A stretch of 64,000 nt of DNA from Papio anubis (Eukaryota; Chordata; Mammalia; Primates; Cercopithecidae), in NCBI RefSeq assembly GCF_008728515.1, contig NC_044976.1, positions 211,049,467 through 211,113,466 of the forward strand, in the 5' to 3' direction. The position numbers and the translations under genes are program-made. The notes beneath the pieces are model-generated. The model was not told where the DNA came from. It saw only the letters and a program-made list of their open reading frames with translations, and searched no databases. This document shows, one piece after another, positions 59,246 to 64,000 of the stretch (positions within the stretch are counted from its first letter, which is position 1; the number at the start of each line of letters is the position of its first letter).

Positions 59246-60056
59246 TTGCACTCTCCTGCTAGACTCCCTCCTCTCAACCTCCTCTTAGTCTTCCTCTCAA
59301 CCAATTCAAGCCCCAGACCAAATGTCACTTTCTTTGGCCATGGGACCTGTTGTGGCCTTCTCAGTCACTGTGTATCAGAGCACTGTGATTTGTTTCCTTA
59401 AATGCACTTCTACCAGAATGGTAGCTCTACAAAGTCAGAAACTGTCCTGTTCACCATTGCACAGTCGTGCTGCAGTAGTTCTTGGCACACAGAAGGAAAT
59501 ATATAGATAAATGTTTGTTGACTGAACAAATTTATAGAGACTGAATCACGGAAGAGCAATAGCTGTATAGCTTAGTGGCCCCATTGAATAGTACAAAATC
59601 AGCTTGACACATGCTAAATATTTCTGAATAAACTTGGATGGTAGGATAATTTTTCTTCTGGTGACTCCTTGGGACTTCGATATTTGATTTTCCTGTTTGC
59701 CACCCAGTTTTATGTCAATAGTCTGGTAACACCTGAATCTTGTTATGCTTACTTTAATATTTTCTTATAAATCCAAAAAAGGGTCATTTACAGTCACGCA
59801 TCAGAAAAATCTCATTACTTATTGGCCCAGGGGTAGGCACTCTACTCCTTTCTCCACAAAACACCCAAAATAACAGCGAGTGTTCTATAACTTTTATTTG
59901 GTTAACTGTTTTTTTTCCCTCTCTCAAATTATCTTATACGATAGGAGAATCTACAATAAGAAACATTGGAAAGTGAAATTTTTGTCAAATAATACGGGAG
60001 ATATTTATTGAATAGAGCAAAGTAGCAATTCATTAAAGTCATTTTTCTGTTTCTAG

Positions 60057-60272
<216 letters not shown>

Positions 60273-60433
60273 TAAGGGTATCATATGGCTAATTTAATTC
60301 TTTTAATAATATAGTCTTTTGCAAGTAAGCTTTATGGTGAAAAGTGAAAAATGAGATTTAAATTATAGAAAATAAGAAATTAAGAAAAATTAAAGTAATA
60401 TAAAAAATTAAGTATAGTCATTGTTCATATATA

Positions 60434-60458
60434 CACACACACATGCACACACACACAG
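60434..60458 (+). repeat. (CA)n microsatellite
   Basis: Short interrupted CA run. Confidence 0.9.
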
Positions 60459-61302
60459 TGAAATGCTTCTGGCCCCAAGAAACTGTCAGTGTAATAGCTC
60501 CTAATTTAAGTGCTATTGACAACTAAAACTTACAGGTACTTGAGTAGATTGAAAAGTTAAATGAAAAAATTAAATCATGAAAAAAACTATAAAAATTATG
60601 TGACTAGTTACGAGCACTTGAATATGGGAAACATTCTAAATGTAAAAGCAATGGATATAGAATTCAAAGAAAAAGTGTCATAGATTTGACTATATACAAA
60701 ATAAAACCTCTGGACATCAAAAGATAGTATTTTAAAAGCAAACTGGAATAAACATTTGTGACAAATATGACAGACAATGGGTTGATATTTGTATTGGGTC
60801 ATAGAGTTCAATTAAAAGATATAATCTTCCAAGAGAAAAATGAGCAAAGGTCATGAACATGTAACTCACAAACGTGCACACAGTACAAATGGTCAATAAA
60901 CATTTCAAAGTGATCATCACAAAAAAATGCTAACAATAGTTATCCCCAACTGATAATTATTGTCTTCCTTATAATAGCAATGTCTTTAAACTTTTTGAGA
61001 AAGGTACATATTACTTTTATTAGCTGAAAAACCTAAATTTTATGTTAAATGGTCTTCCTTATTTATCAAAGAAGTGCAACTTAAAATCAGATACAATTTT
61101 TCACTTATAAAATCAGAAATGATTAAAAATGGGGAAGATGCTGTGACCTGGGCGTTCTCACACTGTTGGTGGTAAAAGTATGAATTGGATCCACCTTTCC
61201 GGAAAGAATCTGGGAAGCTGCATCAAGTGCCTTCATAACCATTTATACACTAGGACCTGGTATCCCTATCTTCAAAAATCTTAAGAATGGTTATCACAGC
61301 TT

Positions 61303-61380
61303 GCCCCTCCCCTCCCCTCCTCTTCCCTCCTCTCCCCTCCCCTCCCCTCCTCTCCCCTCCCCTCCCCTCTCTTTCCTTTC
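61303..61380 (+). repeat. (CCCCT)n pyrimidine microsatellite
   Basis: About 75 bp of CCCCTCCCCTCC-type repeat abutting the Alu T-rich end. Probably grown from that tail. Confidence 0.95.
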
Positions 61381-61650
61381 CTTTTTTGATGGAGTCTCAC
61401 TCTGTTGCCCAGGCTGGAGTGCAGTGGCGCAGTCTCAGCTCACTGCAAACTCCGCCTCCAGGGTTCAAGCGATTCTCCTGCCTCAGCCTTCTGAGTAGCT
61501 GATTTCAGGTACGTGCCACCACACCCGGCTAATTTTTGTATTTTTAGTAACAACGGGGTTTCACCATACTGGTCAGGCTGGTCTCAAACTCCTGACCTCG
61601 TGATCTGCCTGCCTCGGCCTCCCAAAGTGCTGGGATTACAGGCTTGGCCC
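61381..61650 (-). mobile_element. Alu element
   Basis: Reverse Alu from TTTTTTGATGGAGTCTCACTC to TGGGATTACAGGCTTGGCCC. It lacks a few bases of the left end. Confidence 0.93.
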
Positions 61651-62077
61651 ACAGCATTATTTCTGATGGTAAATTATCTAGTGTCCAACAAAAGGGAAAT
61701 GATTAATTTAGATGATTAATCATTTACATAAATAATTCAGATATATAAATATATAATAAAAACATAAATGATATGTAATATATTTATATATAAAATACAT
61801 TTTTTGTCTGACACCTAAAATACATTCAGATTTCAAGGATGTTCAGCAAATCATAGTATAACCATATGTCATGTACCCATTTAATTGTTTTGAAAAATAT
61901 TTAATAGTATGAAAAGGGTTTATGACATAATGTCAAGTAAAAATGATTTATCTTTCAACATATGAATTTGGGGTATAAAAAAATTTTAATTTAATTAATT
62001 TTTATGTATATATGAATTCAGTCTTATAAATGTATATATGTGTGTGTATTTCTACTTAGAAAAATATTGATTATAAA

Positions 62078-62908
62078 CAGACACTTCTCAAAAGAAGACA
62101 TTTATGCAGCCAACAGATACATGAAAAAATGCTCATCATCACTCGCCATTAGAGAAATGCAAATCAAAATCACAGTGAGATACCATCTCACACAAGTTAC
62201 AATGGCAATCATTAAAAACTCAGGAAACAACAGGTGCTGGAGAGGATGTGGAGAAATAGAAACACTTTTACATTCTTGGTAGGACTGTAAACTAGTTCAA
62301 CCGTTGTGGAAAACAGTGTGGCGATTCCTCAAGGATCTAGGACTAGAAATACCATTTGACCCAGCCATGCCATTACTGGGTATATTTCCAAAGGATTATA
62401 AGTCATGCTGCTATAAAGACACATGCACACGTATGTTTATTGCAGCACTATTCACAATAGCAAAGACTTGGAATCAACCCAAATGTCTATCAATGACAGA
62501 CTGGATTAAGAAAATGTGGCACATAGACACCATGGAATACTATGCAGCCATAAAAAAGGATGAGTTAGTATCCTTTGTAGGGACATGGATGCAGCTGGAA
62601 ACCATCATTCTCAGCAAACTATCTCAAGAACAGAAAACCAAACACTGCATGTTCTCACTCATAGGTGAGAATTGAACAATGAGATCACCTGGACACAGGA
62701 AGGGGAACATCAGACACTGGGGCCTATTGTGGGGTAGGGGGAAGGGAGGAAGGATAGCATTAAGAGATATACCTAATGTAAATGACGAGTTAATGGGTGC
62801 AGCACACCAACATGGCACATGAATACATATGTAACAAACCTGCACATAGTGCACATGTACCCTAGAACATAAAGTGTAATTTTAAAAAATAATTAATTAA
62901 TGAAAAAA
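62078..62908 (+). mobile_element. 5'-truncated L1PA-like element
   Basis: About 830 bp of sense L1: ORF2 C-terminal part and 3' UTR, ending in an A/T-rich tail. Flanking copies AGAAAAATATTGATTATAAA and AGAAAAATATTGAGTATAAA (62058-62077 and 62909-62928) match at 19 of 20. ORF2 is broken by an in-frame stop near 62280, with the last 123 residues open at 62304-62675. It is among the youngest L1 copies in the window. Confidence 0.96.
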
Positions 62909-64000
62909 AGAAAAATATTGAGTATAAATATCCAAAAGTTTAATAAATAATTTCTATAGGACTTCAAAGAAGTAATTTTAAAAATTTTATTTGCTTTCTA
63001 AATTTTGTACAATGAATGTTTTTTCTTTATAAAGACATTAAAAAATGGATTATACTTTGTTATGTAACAAATACTTATCCCAGAGTTAAAATATGCAATT
63101 AAAAGCTCATTACAACTGATACTCCATGGAATTAAGACTAGTCCCGTTGCTGGAACCCTAAGAATGATACAAGAAAATTAACTGGCTCCATTTTCCATCT
63201 TTCACATGTAAGCAGTATTGCTTAGTCCCAACAGAGAATTAGACCTGGTGGAGGGCTTCCCCAATATGTGACGTGCTGCTCTATATACTATTAAGCATTT
63301 CATTCTAGTTATGCTAGACTCATAGAACAGATGCTGAGACATGAATCTGCTTTTTATTAATATGTGTGCCACCTGTCAGAAAATTCCATGGCTCGTTTTT
63401 CAATCCCTGTTTTCATTAGATAGACATGTGAAAAATGAGGTTTAGAAATCTGAGGAAGTTAAGGAATCTGGGTACAGTTAAAGGAATGCTAATTCACGTT
63501 AGTTCTTGTGGTTATTATATTCATGTAGATGATTTAATCGTGCAGATCATTCAAATCATTCAAGACTGTGGTGTACATATAGGCTGAGTGTTGCAGCATT
63601 TTCTTACACCAAGAGATCTTCAAACCTCACCAGAATGAAAAGTATTAAGGCCAAAGAGATAATTAAATTCTGGTGCTATCATACAAGTTTTCCTGCAGCT
63701 GACATCTGTAGAATTCATTCTTGTTGAATGGGTGGATGTGGGGGTAGTAAACACTGATATGCAAACCATTATACAAATTGAAGAAAAAAGCAACCAGCAT
63801 CCAGAGTTCAAACATATCTGGCATGAGAACAGAAAGCTCCCTCTCCACTCGGTTTAATGTCATATTGCAGAACGTTCATGCCTTGAGCTATAAACATTTC
63901 TATTCCTCAACTAGAATTTAAGCAACTTGGTGACAATACTTTTTACCTTAATCATCCTTGTGTCCTTAGTACCTGGGATGCAATAGGTGTTCAAAATTTG

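Larger units (their letters stand above)
60640..61995 (+). mobile_element. Old L1M-type fragment split by microsatellite and Alu
   Basis: Sense L1 3' ORF2-like sequence occurs before the Alu (ACAAATGGTCAATAAACATTTC, TCACACTGTTGGTGG) and after it (CCATTTAATTG, GGGTTTATGACATAATGTCAAG). Frames are broken and AT-rich. Confidence 0.55.

Noticed and set aside
62040..62675. Frames of 80 and 123 codons
   Set aside because: L1 ORF2 remnant in a 5'-truncated copy with an in-frame stop.

Overview
This is a gene-sparse primate chromosome window. It has interrupted genes with GT/AG introns, one CpG island, and dense Alu, L1, L2, MIR, MaLR-LTR and hAT/Tigger insertions. The gene order matches human 1q43: OPN3 on the minus strand, CHML nested in its first intron, and WDR64 on the plus strand. 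The young Alu at 8493-8790 has sequence variants I associate with Old World monkey AluY subfamilies, so I infer an Old World monkey (macaque or baboon type) rather than human. That species call is an inference. Layout: (1) 1-17589 is OPN3 intron 1 on the minus strand. It is mostly old repeats plus one intact single-exon gene, CHML (11489-13462, 657 residues, Rab escort protein 2). A good 3' splice site lies 31 bases before the CHML start codon, which suggests its 5' leader is spliced from an upstream exon, plausibly at the OPN3 promoter. (2) About 17330-18340 is a CpG island holding OPN3 exon 1 (residues 1-124 plus one base). A 23-codon upstream reading frame in strong start context lies in the probable leader. 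(3) 18340-30500 is intergenic and repeat-rich: an Alu piece and an unclassified block inside an L2, an MST-type LTR, an L1 with a nested Alu, an MLT1-type LTR, and a 1.2 kb L2. (4) 30526-64000 holds the first seven coding exons of WDR64 on the plus strand. Every junction keeps frame (145+131+103+104+30+111+215 nt; 279 codons plus two bases). The gene runs off the right edge. Exon 5 is a 30-nt microexon. Exon 4 is followed by a second copy of its donor site 50 bp downstream and then by a pyrimidine tract of about 480 bp. The three genes have no evident shared pathway. OPN3 is a non-visual opsin GPCR, CHML presents Rab GTPases for prenylation, and WDR64 is a WD-repeat protein of unclear role. 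I found no tRNA, rRNA, CRISPR or bacterial-type element. No undescribed gene system is evident. The most useful leads are the OPN3 upstream reading frame, the CHML leader splice site, the duplicated WDR64 exon-4 donor, the ambiguous WDR64 start codon, and several blocks I could not assign.
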